Of a stretch of DNA of 64,000 nt, positions 48,566-60,000 are shown piece after piece. The stretch comes from Triglochin maritima. Its lineage: Eukaryota > Streptophyta > Magnoliopsida > Alismatales > Juncaginaceae. The notes under the pieces are model-generated. The model searched no databases and was not told the origin of the DNA. It worked only from the letters and a program-made list of their open reading frames with translations. A program made the position numbers and the translations under genes. Position 1 is the stretch's first letter. Each line of letters begins with the position of its first letter. The DNA lies in assembly GCA_963682175.1 (NCBI GenBank), contig OY821777.1:2311501-2375500 (forward strand). Reading direction: 5' to 3'.

Positions 48566-49380
48566 GAATAATTTAAAAAAAATTTGGGGTGTCTACCGGA
48601 GACGCTCAACCCAAAATATTTTTAAAAAATAAACACACTAAGCAAGACAATTTACCAGATTTGAGTAATCCATGACGTTCGTTGGTTATTTTCCTGACAT
48701 CCAAAATATTTTTTCTGGTGAATATAAGAGTAATAAGAAGAGGGTGGTGTTAGGAGAGTGAAATGACGAGTTATATAAGTAGAAACGTTGAAGGGCAAAA
48801 TAGTAATCTGTACGGACAATTTAAATAGTTTTACGACATTGAATAGCAGTTCGGTTTAACAATTAACAGGGATTGATCACCGAAAGCCCTGATTTGTTTC
48901 CGGTCACCACCGATATTAACTAATCAATTCTGGCATTTACAACTCAACCTATTCAATTAAATGACCTGAAGTCCTCTAATTTTATTTTTTTTAAAGTTAA
49001 AACATTTTGCAGCTTCATTCATCTCCCCAACGATCATTGACATAAAATCAAGAATGAATTACAGTACTTATAAAAAAGGATTGATTACAGCTTGCTCGCT
49101 AGATGTTTGATTTTTGGTATTTTCCTCTAAACTCTGAAAGACACGCAATTAATTTCTAGTTTTACAAAATATCTCCTTTTGTATTGCATTTCTATTCCTA
49201 TAAAACAAAAAGAAACTGTCAGTGTAATCATTGATAAATGACAACTCAACTTAATGAAAATTTTAGCATCATCCCCAATCGACTAATGAAATAAGAATAA
49301 ATTGAGGTCCCTTTAAAAAAAAACTCTTCGGAGTCCCTTTCACCCCTCCGACATCCATTAATTAAGATATCGATCAAAAC

Positions 49381-49485
49381 CGTAATTTTTTAATATAATA
49401 AAATTTAAATCAAAAATTAAAAAATAAGATTTTTTTCCGAAAAATGATCGGACCGTGGGTGTAAACCGCGATCCGTGGAACCATT
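49381..49485 (+). repeat. Inverted repeat, left arm (pairs with 51,050-51,166)
   Basis: CCGTAATTTTTTAATATAAT through AAACCGCGATCCGTGG is repeated in reverse complement at 51,050-51,166 with scattered differences. The arms, about 105 bp, enclose about 1.6 kb and may be the termini of a Mutator-like element, although no matching target duplication is seen. Confidence 0.65.
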
Positions 49486-51049
49486 GACATCAAATGGATA
49501 AGTTGCGATATAAACATAAAAGAACAGTCGCACTCCAATTGTACACTAACACTTATCCAAATCCTGCAAAAATCTCAAATACATAACTGGAACGCCTGTT
49601 CCATAGTTATAAGGGAAAATCATTAATCCGAACAAATCTAAAATGAAACTTTGTGTTTATCGAGCCATTTGTTTATCTGTGGTATTATCCGGGAGATTCC
49701 CGTAATTGACCTGCAACCATTGCAAACTAATGTTAAATCTCGATTCTTTGAAAATTTGTGCTTTATCTGCTCCCATCGTTCGCTTACCTTTTCTTATCAT
49801 GTCGGCATTGATATCAATCCCAAAAGCATTTTTAATTAGCTCCCGACTATCTCGATCACTGTGCCCAATTATTAGAAAATCAGTGATAGGTAGACCCCAT
49901 AAGCAGAGCGTTGGCGTCCTGAGACTCACATTTTCCGTTTGTCGGTTGGGGAGGTTGGACTGACATTGCAAGATCTGAGCAAGTGCAGTAATAAATTTGT
50001 GGTATGTCCTTCTATGTCTTATCTAGGGCTGTAAATTGGTTGGATAAAAACCTTTTAACCGTCCTAACCGAACTGACAGGTAGGGTCACGGGTTGTAAAA
50101 ATCATAACCGTTTAATAAATGGACGGATAATGTTACATGATTTAACCCGTCCGTTTAACCGTTTAACCACGAAACATAACGAATATATATAATATTTTGT
50201 TATATATATTATATACATATAATTGTTTGTATTGTTATTATCATTATGTGTGGAGTTTAATGTTGTTTTATACGAATTTGTGGATGTTTAGATTATGAAA
50301 TTTTGGAGGTTTTGATTATAAAAATATGGATGTTACGATGTTTTTAACAAGTTTGACAAGTTTTTATCTATTTAACAATTTACCCAATATATTAAGATAT
50401 TTCGTGAAAAAGACACCAACTAAAAATAGGTAATTTAAATATTTAGACAAATTAACACAATATGATTTTTGTTGGTACTTACATTTGCGCAAATGACATT
50501 GACTCTGAACATGTAATTTACTATACAGAGAAGTGGGAAAATAAACTATTTGTCAACTGCATCATTATACTCACTTTCGTTTCGTAAAGAGCGACTTCTA
50601 CTAAAAAGACTCATTTTGACAAAAATCTGTTCACGAAAATAAAAATAAAATTAATTTTAACAATGTAAACAAAATGAAAGTAGCAGATTTCATAACAAAA
50701 TGCATGTTAAACAAATGATGAAATGTTAATATTTTTAATTATAATGATGAACGGTTACATAAATTCAACTAATATTAAAAATTAAATTTAATAGAAAATT
50801 AAAAAAATTATTCCGAATGTTTTCTATTTAACAAATAAATTAAATCTTAATTTTAATCATTCTTAAGTAAAACATAATAAATAATACGAAAAATTAACCT
50901 GGATCCCAAAATAAGAACTCTGATGAATTATGTGGGTTACAGAATACCGGTCAACGTCAGAACAAAAGATAATTATGTTAAAAATAATTTGCGATGAGCT
51001 TTAGAGAAAGCTGAGAGAGGAGACGAGAAGATGAGAGAAGCGTTTGAAA

Positions 51050-51166
51050 AATTCGTGACCACGGATCGCGGTTCACACTCGCGATCCGATTATTTTTTGA
51101 TTTTTTCCCTATATTTTTTAATTTTTGATTTAAATTTTATTGTATTAAAAAATTACGGGAGCAGAA
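51050..51166 (-). repeat. Inverted repeat, right arm (pairs with 49,381-49,485)
   Basis: Reverse complement of the left arm: CCACGGATCGCGGTT...ATTAAAAAATTACGG. It ends about 130 bp before the MSL pseudogene start, so the element would lie in that gene's promoter. Confidence 0.65.
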
Positions 51167-51994
51167 TGTAGGGGGAACATTTAAAACAAAAGAAGAATAT
51201 TGATAACGAGTCAAATTTCAAAGGGCCAAACTATAAATAACCCAACTATAAAAACCAACCCCTCCCCGCCAAAAGAACCAACCCCCAATCCAATCCTATG
51301 GATCCCGACAAGAACAAAGCAGAAACCAAACACAAGGTCGAAGACGGCGATGTCGTCATCTTGATATCCGATGAGAAACAGAAACTCCTTCGACGACCGG
51401 AATCCTCGTCCTCCAACAACGCTTCCGTGGAGATTGGCTCGTCCATCCCATCGATGTCGCCGTCACGGAACTCAAACCTCCGGCGCCGCACCCTTTCCCG
51501 GTCGGTGTTCTCGAAGCCGACCCCAGACTTCGATCCACGCAACCGATGAGGCGATCAAGATCTCCCCAACGCCGTTGAAGGCCATAGAGGATGAAGAAGA
51601 AGAAGAGGACGAGGAAAAGGTCCTCCATTTTGAGAGGAGGAGCAAGAAAAAGATTTCAAAACGAGGACTTCTTAGGAGATTTACCGAGTGGTCGATTCTG
51701 ATCTTGGCTGGGGGGGTTATTGGTCGCGAGCCTCATCGTTGACAAACTCAAGGGTGTCGAAATTTGGGGATTGGAGATCTGGAAATGGTGTGTGATGGTC
51801 GTGGTTATATTCTGCGGTCGTCTTTTCACCTATTGGTTCGTGTTTCTCGTGGTTTTTCTCATCGAAAGGAACTTCATTTTCAAGAGGAAGGTTTTATACT
51901 TTGTTTACGGGCTGAAGAAAAGCTTCCGATTCTGCATTTGGTTCGCGTTGATTCTGATTGCGTGGGTGCTTCTGTTCAATCAAGGTGTTAACAG

Positions 51995-52948
51995 TGTTGG
52001 GAGGGGGATCTACGATGCACTAACTCGACACGGATTACACGCACCACGAAAAACAAATATTGAATGCGGAAACTATAACTTCTGACCCTCTCACAAACTC
52101 AATGCAACAAGTAAACACAATTAAGATGGAAATAACAAGCAATCAATCAACACACCTGAAGCAAACCACGACACACACGATTTTACAAGGTTCGGCAAGA
52201 TGCCTACGTCCTTGGGGGGGGTCTCCTGTGGATTTCCTTTCCTTGAAGCTCTTCTTCAACAAGAGAAGTCTCCGAGATTACACAATTTGGAAGCAATGCG
52301 TCTCCCAAAGCACTCTAGATCTCTCTCTAGCCTAATCTCTCAAGGAAATAAAGATTGTGTGTTATGTTACAAGATTAGGGCGAAAATCCTATTTATAATA
52401 GGCTAAAATCGTACAAAGAATAATTCAGATCGTGCATAACTGTCTGAAAACGGTCGACCGGAATGTCTCATCGGTCGACCGAACTTCGGTTAGTTCGCGT
52501 AACTGCCATCGTTCGGTCGACCGCTCGCCCATAGCCGGTCGACCGTTCCGCGCTGCTGAACAACGCTCGAAGCTCCTGGACAATTTCGGTCGACCGCGTG
52601 TCCAACACCGGTCGACCGTTCTGCACTGCTGGAAAGCTACTGGACGAATTCGGTCGACCGCGTGTCCAACACCGGTCGACCGATTGTTGTGCTGAATTTC
52701 GTCTCGTATCTACTGTCACTTTTCGGTCGACCGCGTGCCCAGCACCGGTCGACCGGATCTTCAAAAGATCCGAGCTCCAAATCTACTGGCCGTTTTCGGT
52801 CGACCGCATTCCCCGAACTGGTCAACCGTTCCTCGATCTGTTCCGAGCCTCCAGGCTCCTGGATTAAATCGGTCGACCGTGACTTAAGTTCCGGTCGACC
52901 ATTTCTCCTTGTTTTCCTGTATTAACAATTGTAAACCAAATTCCAACA
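51995..52948 (-). mobile_element. Solo LTR of family 2, 954 bp, inserted in exon 1 of MSL copy 1
   Basis: Bounded by TGTTGGGAGGGGGATC on the left and CCAAATTCCAACA on the right (as read on plus), with an exact 5-bp target duplication AACAG (51990-51994 and 52949-52953). Sequence and length match the copy at 17,308-18,271, in opposite orientation and with small indels, such as 9 bp missing between the third and fourth palindrome pairs. The channel's reading frame is continuous across the site when one target copy is counted, so the insertion itself caused no other loss. Confidence 0.93.
52451..52901. repeat. Phased array of paired CGGTCGACCG palindromes, inverted copy
   Basis: Palindromes start at 52451/52472, 52514/52536, 52587/52609, 52651/52673, 52724/52746, 52797/52819 (second mutated to TGGTCAACCG) and 52870/52892 (second with an altered last base). 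The 73-bp period holds except for a 63-bp step at one end and one 9-bp shortening. The members of each pair start 22 bp apart (21 in the first). Confidence 0.9.
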
Positions 52949-53742
52949 AACAGATCCGAGAAGACTAGAAGGGCTCAATGGTACGTCACGAGAGCTTTGA
53001 TATCGCTGTTGGTCGGGTCGGTGATGTGGCTTGTGAAGACTCTGTTGGTTAAGATGCTTGCGGCATCGTTCCACGTCAATAGATATTTCGATAGGATTCA
53101 GGAGGCGGTGTTCAATCAGTATATCTTGCAGATGCTTTTGGGTCCCCCTTTGATGGAACAGGCGAAGAAATTCGGGCATGAGGAATGCAAACCGCACTTG
53201 AGCTTCGAAAATGTCGGGACGAAGAAGGGGGAGCAGCAAAAGGGGAAGATTGATGTTGCCAGGCTTCAAAAGATTAGGCAGGAGAAGGTCTCGGCTTGGA
53301 CTATGAAAGGATTGGTGAGCTTCGTATCCTCTGGATTCTTGACGATCTCGAACTCAATTGACGACATCGGGGATGACGATGGAGGTGGGAAGAAAGACGA
53401 AGATATGACTATTGCATGGGAAGAAACAGTTGTAAACCAGATTTTTAAGAATGTTGCAAAACCTTGGAGAAAGTGAGTGCTCTTTACGTATTTTACTGTC
53501 TTAGTTGATGTTTCACAATTTCACATATGTTTTTTTAATAAAAAAATAATGTTTTTTTTGTTATACAATTCACATATGTTTGCCCAATGACATAATGACT
53601 TTTGTGAGACAGATACATTGAGGAAGCGGATTTGCTGAAGTTCTTAACCCCATATGAGGTGGAAGTATTCCTTTCCATGTTCGTAGGGCCTAACAATGCC
53701 AAGATTGAAAAGATCAAAAGAAAGGCTCTCAGAAATTGGGTG

Positions 53743-54450
53743 GTATATATTTTCGCTCCGACGTGTCTAAAAGTTATATATCATTGATACTGTGACTGTC
53801 AGAATTAGTCTTCGTCAAATTTACATTCTTACTTTGTAATAAAAATTGATTGTCAAAAAGAAAACTACATCAGTACGTAGAGAGAAAAAATAATAATTCA
53901 GAGATTTCTTTTTACTAGTAAAGTCAAACAAAATAAGTCGAGAATATTCCTACAAACTAGAAGTGATACACATTAGTAATTAAGCACCTTGTTCTTCCTC
54001 TTACTGCTCATCATTGTCCTACGCTTCAAACATCCAACCTCCACTCTCAACTGGGCGCTGACGTGAACTGAATTGAATGGTCACGTGTTCTTTATTTGAT
54101 GCTACGTTTATCTGGAGGTGGAAAAGCTTCACTGCTTCAGCCTTCAGAGTAGATTATTTGCCATAGAAAGATTTTATTTTTCGGTTGGTTTCTTTGCTCT
54201 TAAACCAATTGCTTAATAAGGTATTAAGGTTATGTGCTTTAAGTTTTTTTGTTTGTTTTTGCTACCTCCGCTGCTATTGTCTAGTGGAACACCTATTCAG
54301 CACTGGATTTATGGCAGTTGTGTGTTTTTGTTGTCACGTATTCATGTATATTCACTCGATTGACATTTTTTCGCTTTGTTATACTGCCAGTCAGTCTGCC
54401 ACCGATGTCAACTTCTATACGTGCATGTTTTGTAAAATGTCCTATTATTA
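53743..54450 (+). repeat. 3' flank of MSL copy 1, duplicated from the copy 2 region
   Basis: Beyond the deletion junction the sequence tracks the DNA after the intact gene (GCTGACGTGAACTGAATTG versus GCTGAGGTAAACTGATTGG; later GATTGACATTTTTTCGC versus GATCGACATTTTTTATT). The duplication therefore included about 0.4 kb of downstream DNA. A third, shorter vestige of the same flank lies at 55,070-55,260. Confidence 0.6.
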
Positions 54451-54467
54451 GATGAGCATGACAAGTT

Positions 54468-54672
54468 TTTTTTTGACGAGGAACTCACCAGACCACCACC
54501 CTTTGGACGCCAGCCAGGCTGCAAACCCCGGGTAAAGCAGGATCACCCCCTTTATTACCCTCCACCCGTTTTGATCCATTCCACCAATTAGGAGTTTCGG
54601 CACCTGGGGAGACTCAAACCTCCGACCTCATGTTCCATGGGTCTTCACCGGTTGAGCTACCCGGTGGGGGGT
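54468..54672 (-). mobile_element. tRNA-derived SINE, about 205 bp, 16-bp target duplication
   Basis: On the minus strand it reads CCCACCGGGTAGCTCAACCGG (polymerase III A box), then GGTCGGAGGTTTGAGTCTCC (B box), a non-tRNA body and a 3' A-run. Exact copies of ATGAGCATGACAAGTT flank it at 54452-54467 and 54673-54688. This is the structure of a retroposed tRNA-related SINE. The perfect duplication points to a fairly recent insertion into the MSL-duplicated flank. Confidence 0.88.
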
Positions 54673-54688
54673 ATGAGCATGACAAGTT

Positions 54689-55274
54689 GCGATAGCTTAA
54701 CTAATTATACAAGAATTTCCTCAACCAAAGTCTTCAAATTCAATCTCTATTGCTGCAAAGCGGCTATCTTGTTCCTTTTCTTCTTTGCATTAATGCTTGT
54801 TACATCTGTGCCACTAAATAATAAAAGATGTTGAAGTTTTTTTAAGAGACAGTCAATATGACATTAGACGGGATATTATTAGCCTCCTAAACTGAAGGGC
54901 AAACATGAGGATTAATAAATCATTCCGTAAAATCTCTTACTTTGCTCTTATATTGGTCCACCGAGGTATCAACCGTAGTAAACGAAATTGAACCGAGTTG
55001 AATCAGCAAGTAACTAAGTATTCGATAAAAAAAAACCAGCCTTCATGAACTGATTGGTCATGTTAAGTTACCAGCGTTCAGAGTAGATTGTTTGCTCGTG
55101 AAAGATTTATTTCGGGATTTCTTTTTGACTCCTAAATAATTGTTTGAATGTTTTTTTGTGTAGCTCTGAACACTATTAAGCACTGGATTTATACCATTGG
55201 GTTCCCATTTTTGTGTTGTACTGTATTGACCACCAATGTCAACTTTTATACACGCATGCTTTCGTAATGGAAAA
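54689..55274. other. Intergenic, with a third vestige of the MSL 3' flank
   Basis: 55,070-55,260 (TTCAGAGTAGATTGTTTGCTCG...AGCACTGGATTTATACC) repeats 54,142-54,310 with changes. No gene seen. Confidence 0.5.
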
Positions 55275-56433
55275 TGATTAATGGACGCTTGCGTTCGGGA
55301 CGCACGCTGACGTGGTCAGTCCAGTCAGCAACAACAGTCTAGTTATCAAAAGTCAAATGTCTTTTCATTTCTGAAATTAATTGAATAACATATTTATTTT
55401 TTGTCACGTGCAACTTATACTCTCCCAATGCAACATTACGTTTCCCAATGCAACATTTCGTTTTACCCATGCAACATTTATTTTCCCAATGCAACTTTTG
55501 ATCCCCCACGAAAAAACTCACAATATAAAATGGACAGACGAACACCTTATTCTGTCCAGAATAAGTTCTGTGATTGTCTAGAATAAATTGTGTGACTGTC
55601 CAGAATAAGTTCTGTTTGTTGTCCATAATAAGTTCAAAGTCTGTCCATAATAGGCTATGTGTCTATCCAGAATAAGTTCAAAGTATGTCCAGAATAGATT
55701 GTGTGTCTGTCCATAATAAGTTCAAAGTCTGTCCATAATAAGTTTTGTGTTTGTCCATAATAAGTTCAAAGTCTGTCCAGAATAAGTTCAAAATCTGTCC
55801 ATAATAAGTTATGTGTTTGTCCAGAATATGTTCAAAGTTTGTCCGGAATAAGTTCAAAGTTTGTCTAGAATATGTTGTGTGTCTGTCCAGAATAGATTGT
55901 GTGTTTGTCCAGAATAAGTTCAAAGTTTTTTCCAGAATAGGTTGCGTGTCTGTCCAAAATAGGTTGTGTTTGTCCATAATGAGTTCAAAGTCTGTCCATA
56001 ATAAGTTCAAAGTCTGTCCATAATAAGTTCAAAGTCTGTCCATAACAATTTCAAAGTCTGTCAAGAACAAGTTCAAAGTCTGTCCAGAATAAGTTCTGTG
56101 TGTGTCCAGAATAAGTTCAAAGTTTGTCCATAATAAGTTCAAAGTTTGTCCATAATAAGTTGTGTGTCTGTCCAGAATAAGTTTTGTGTCTGTCCAGATT
56201 AAATTGTGTGTCTATTCAGAATAAGTTGCATTGGGAAAATGTTGCATGGGGAAACGAAATATTACATTGGAAATCGAAATGTTGCATCGGGAAAGTAAAA
56301 ATTGCATGTGACACAAAATAAATATGCTACTTAGTTAAGTTCAAAAATAAAAGACATTTGAATTTTGTTGACTGGACTGCTGACTGTAGTGACAATGTCA
56401 GTGCGCGTCACGACGCGTCTGTGTACAAGGATC
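55275..56433. mobile_element. Long-TIR foldback element carrying a 22-bp minisatellite
   Basis: The left arm (about 55,283-55,500) and right arm (about 56,225-56,433) are inverted repeats over more than 200 bp. They share GACTGGACTGAC-like ends, CAAATGTCTTTT, CATATTTATTTT and a run of CCCAATGCAACATTTCG-type blocks. Between them lies a minisatellite and no ORF with domains. Long arms and tandem interior are seen in foldback or Mutator-like non-autonomous elements. A target duplication was not resolved (TAAT appears on both sides). Confidence 0.75.
55554..56231 (+). repeat. 22-bp minisatellite, about 30 copies
   Basis: The unit GTCCATAATAAGTTCAAAGT plus CT is repeated with variants: position 6 T or G, and the second half is either TTCAAAGTCT or TGTGTGTCT-like. 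A few units are 20-25 bp. It forms the centre of the foldback element. Confidence 0.9.
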
Positions 56434-57006
56434 CTTTGGTAATCTCTACTATGGATTTAACGGTCTGATTAATACTTGATCCGGTCAAAACGATTATGAC
56501 ACAGAGGGATATTGTTTTTTGGTAAGCACGTAAGTTGGCACTAATACGTCGTTATCTTACATTACAGAACTGTACTGTTAACTTTTTTGAGAAAACCATA
56601 AACCGAAAGTTTTTTGTATGTGCTCCAGACCTCATTTTTTCTTGAGGAAACAAGGACAGAAAGACACTTTACTACTTTACCAACTCCAGCTTCAGTCCAC
56701 TGAATATCTACTTTAAAAAATGATTAGTTTAGTTAATGCTTCAATAATGAATGTCGGATATCATGTTTACTTTAAAAAATGATTATGTTTCCTTGCAAAC
56801 TTGAGCTGTAAAGACAAGCCAGTGCCCAGCAGAGCTTATTAGTTTTCTTTCTATTTCTGGGTGTCAGACTCGGAAGTCGGATCTAGTGTTTAACACAGTT
56901 TTCTTTTGACAGTTTTATAATAGTTTGGATTTTCAAAACTCCCAAAACCCTCCAACAGACAAAAAACACACTACGATCGTCACTTCAGTTCAAACGGTAG
57001 TCGGAA
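56434..57006 (+). promoter_or_regulatory. Promoter and 5' leader of MSL copy 2
   Basis: AT-rich upstream DNA. A TTTATAATAG stretch near 56,913-56,922 is a possible TATA element about 90 bp ahead of the ATG. Confidence 0.35.
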
Positions 57007-60000
57007 ATGGATTCCGACAAACGGAGCTCCGAACTCAAACCCAAACCCACCAACAACAACGGCGAGATCGTCGTCATGATATCCGACGAGCACCAACCCC
57101 GACGTCCGGGATCCGCTTCTCCGGAACCCCCCTTCAAAACCGCTTCCCCGGAGACCACCTCCACTCCCAAGGCCAACCTCCCTCCGAAGCCACCGGCGCC
57201 GGACGCCGTCCTCCGACGCCGCACCCTCTCCCGCTCCGCCTTCTCCAAGCCGAAGTCGCGCTTCGCGGAGCAACCCCAGCCTCCATCCATCCGCGCTTCC
57301 CCCGGACGCGCCTCTCCCGGACGCACCCCAAAGGAAGCGCTCAAAACCCCGAAGACGCCGTTTAGCGTCGGGGAGGAGGAGGACGAGGAGGAGGAGGAGG
57401 AGGTCTACCGGAGAGAGCAGTCGAGCAAGAAGGGGAGGTGGAACGGGAAATGGACCTTGTTTAGGGTTTCGGTGGAGTGGTTGGTTTTGGTATTGGCTGC
57501 TGGGCTTTTGATCGCGAGTCTTACGGTTGAGAAACTCGAGGGGTTTGTGTTATGGGGATTGGAGATTTGGAAGTGGTGTGTGATGGTCGTCGTCGTGTGC
57601 TGCGGTCGCCTTTTCACCACTTGGTTCGTGGCTTTCATGGTTTTTCTAATCGAGAGGAACTTCCTTTTTAAGAAGAAGGTGTTGTATTTTGTTTATGGAT
57701 TGAAGAATAGTTTTAAGGTCTGCATTTGGTTTGGATTGGTGCTGTTCTCGTGGGCCCTTCTGTTTAACAGAGGGGTTAGGAGATCGCATGAAACGACGAA
57801 GATTCTGGGGTATGTGACTAGAGGTCTGGTCTCGATGTTGATTGGATCAATATTGTGGCTTGTGAAGACTCTGTTGGTTAAGATACTCGCGGCTTCGTTC
57901 CATGTCAATACGTTTTTTGATAGGATTCAGGAGTCGGTGTTTAATCAGTACATTTTGCAGACGCTTTCAGCCCCCCCAGTGATGGAATTGGCAGAGAGAG
58001 TCGGAGCTTCGAAAAGTGGGCATTTGAGCTTCAAAAATACCGGGAAGAAGAAAGGGGAGCAGGAAATGGGGAAGATCGATGTTGCCAAGCTGCATAAGAT
58101 TAGCCAGGAGAAGGTCTCAGCTTGGACAATGAAGGGGTTGATGAGCATGATATCCTCTGGATTCTTGACCATCTCGAATACAATCGATGATAGTATCATT
58201 GGGGATGAGGATGGAGGTGAGAAGAAAGGAGAAGAGATAACTAATGAGTGGGAAGCAAAGGCTGTAGGATACCGAATCTTTATGAATGTAGCAAAGCCTG
58301 GTCACAAGTGAGGGCTATATTTTTTATTGTTGTAAATTGTTGTTGCTGTTTTTTCACGTTTGTATGCCTAATGATAAAATGGTGTCTTTTACACAGATAC
58401 ATTGAGGAAGAGGATTTGTTGAGGTTCTTAAGCAAGTATGAGGTGGATCTTGTGTTTCCCATGTTTGATGGGGCTCTTGATACTGGAAAGATAAAAAAGA
58501 AGGCTCTCAAAAATTGGGTGGTATATTTTCTTCACTTCAACATATCTAACGATTACATATTAACAAGAAATTTATTATATATTAGTGTATAGCTTTTGTC
58601 TTCATCGTACATATGTTCTCACTTTGGAACAAAAAGTATTTGTAAAAGAAAAATACATTGTAATCCCAAGCAGGAAAAACATAGGTTCTTACCCAAATAA
58701 ACCCAAAATGGCACTACCCTCAACACTTTTAAGTCTTACGTGAAGGGTAATTTTTTAATTATAAATGCTAATTTACATCAATATCATCATGAACTAATAA
58801 TAGTTCGGAGAATTTTGTACAGGCAAACAAGAGAAGTCGAGGATATTTCTACAAATATGAAGTGATTTAATATGTTCCGCTTCTGCATAACACACGATTC
58901 CTCTTCTTATATCCCTTGCTGCTCATTCTTGTAATGTCTTTGTGATGGTGATTTCGGGCTTTGCAGGTGAAAGTATACTTTGATCGCAAATCCCTTGTGC
59001 ACTCCTTGAATGATACAAAAACAGCAGTAAAACAAGTGCACAAGCTTGCAACAGCAATAGTAGTTGTTTTGATCATTGTCATCACTCTTCTTTTGATGGG
59101 ATTAGCAACAACGCAAGTCCTCCTCCTTGTTTCGTCTCAGCTATTACTGGTGGGTTTCATGTTTGGAAACACCTGCAAGACTATCTTTGAAGCCATAATT
59201 TTTGTGTTTGTCATGCATCCATTTGATGTCGGGGATCGTTGCGTTGTTGACGGGGTGCAGGTGTGATCTTCGACCTGAATCTGAAATATTGCTTACCAAT
59301 TGCTGTCACTTTTTTATATTAACACTTACGCCTCTTTTCAGATGATTGTTGAAGAAATGAACATCCTTACAACAGTTTTCCTTAGGTATGACAATGAGAA
59401 AATATATTACCCTAATGCTGTATTGGCAACTAAGCCTATCAGCAACTTCTATAGAAGTCCAGATATGAATGATTCAGTGGAGTTCTCTATTGATGTTTTC
59501 ACGTCAGTGGAAAATATTGCTGCACTGAAAGCTCGAATAAAATTGTAAGTGTTAAAGTTTGTCTCTAAAGTATATTAGTAATGGTTTAGAAGCTTCCTCA
59601 TCAACTTATTCTATCCCTTTTTTTTTGCAAAATATCAAAACTATATTTCTGAACTGTTGCAAAAGTCATAGCATGTTCATACATAAGCAGCCACTATTAG
59701 CCTATTATGTATGTTCATTTTGAAGCTCTTCCATCATTTTAACTTACATATTTGTGTTTACTTCCTCTTGAAGGTGTTCCATCAATTTTTTGCTATATTA
59801 GTTCTTTATAAGCTGTTTCAAGTCTTTTTGGCCCAAACGTAACAAAGGCCAACCTTAAAATTTAGTTTAATTTGCTCTTTCCTTTACCATTTGATACAAT
59901 TTGGGTTACTTATTTCTATGCTGACATTGTGAAGGACTCTCTTTGTGGATGTTTTGGTTTCTAAGGAAGATCCTATGAAATTAAAACCTTGTGTTTTTCT

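Larger units (their letters stand above)
48566..51297. other. Gene-free stretch with a distant inverted repeat pair
   Basis: No splice-supported gene. It includes inverted repeats at 49,381-49,485 and 51,050-51,166 (listed separately). A CTATAAAAAC TATA-like box at about 51,245 lies ahead of the MSL pseudogene. A 104-codon minus-strand ORF at 49,657-49,971 has no recognisable domain. 50,026-50,170 (GGGCTGTAAATTGGTTGG, ACCGTTTAACC words) may be a decayed hAT MITE. Confidence 0.4.
51298..54062 (+). pseudogene. MscS-like mechanosensitive channel, disrupted duplicate (MSL copy 1)
   Basis: A paralogue of the intact gene at 57,007. Exon 1 runs 51298-53472 including a solo LTR at 51,995-52,948, and exon 2 is 53613-53742. 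It keeps the N-terminal region (LRRRTLSRSVFSKP), the membrane segments around GLEIWKWCVMVVVIFCGRLF and WLVKTLLVKMLAASFHVN, and VSAWTMKGL. Lesions seen: a frameshift between about 51,500 and 51,545; a seven-G run near 51,712-51,718 where the frame needs six; the LTR; and an internal deletion near 54,018 that joins intron 2 directly to the last codons of exon 5, removing exons 3-4 and with them the pore helix and the MscS beta domain. The gene can no longer make a channel. The extra TATA-like box and good N-terminal conservation suggest it was once active. Confidence 0.9.

Noticed and set aside
49657..49971. A 104-codon minus-strand ORF (FGIDINADMIRKGKRT)
   Set aside because: It looks protein-like in places but no family was recognised and there is no splice or promoter support; left as undetermined within the gene-free stretch.
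55339..56023. ORFs with repeated NLFWTD-like peptides
   Set aside because: Produced by the 22-bp minisatellite; 22 is not a multiple of three and no frame is preserved by design.
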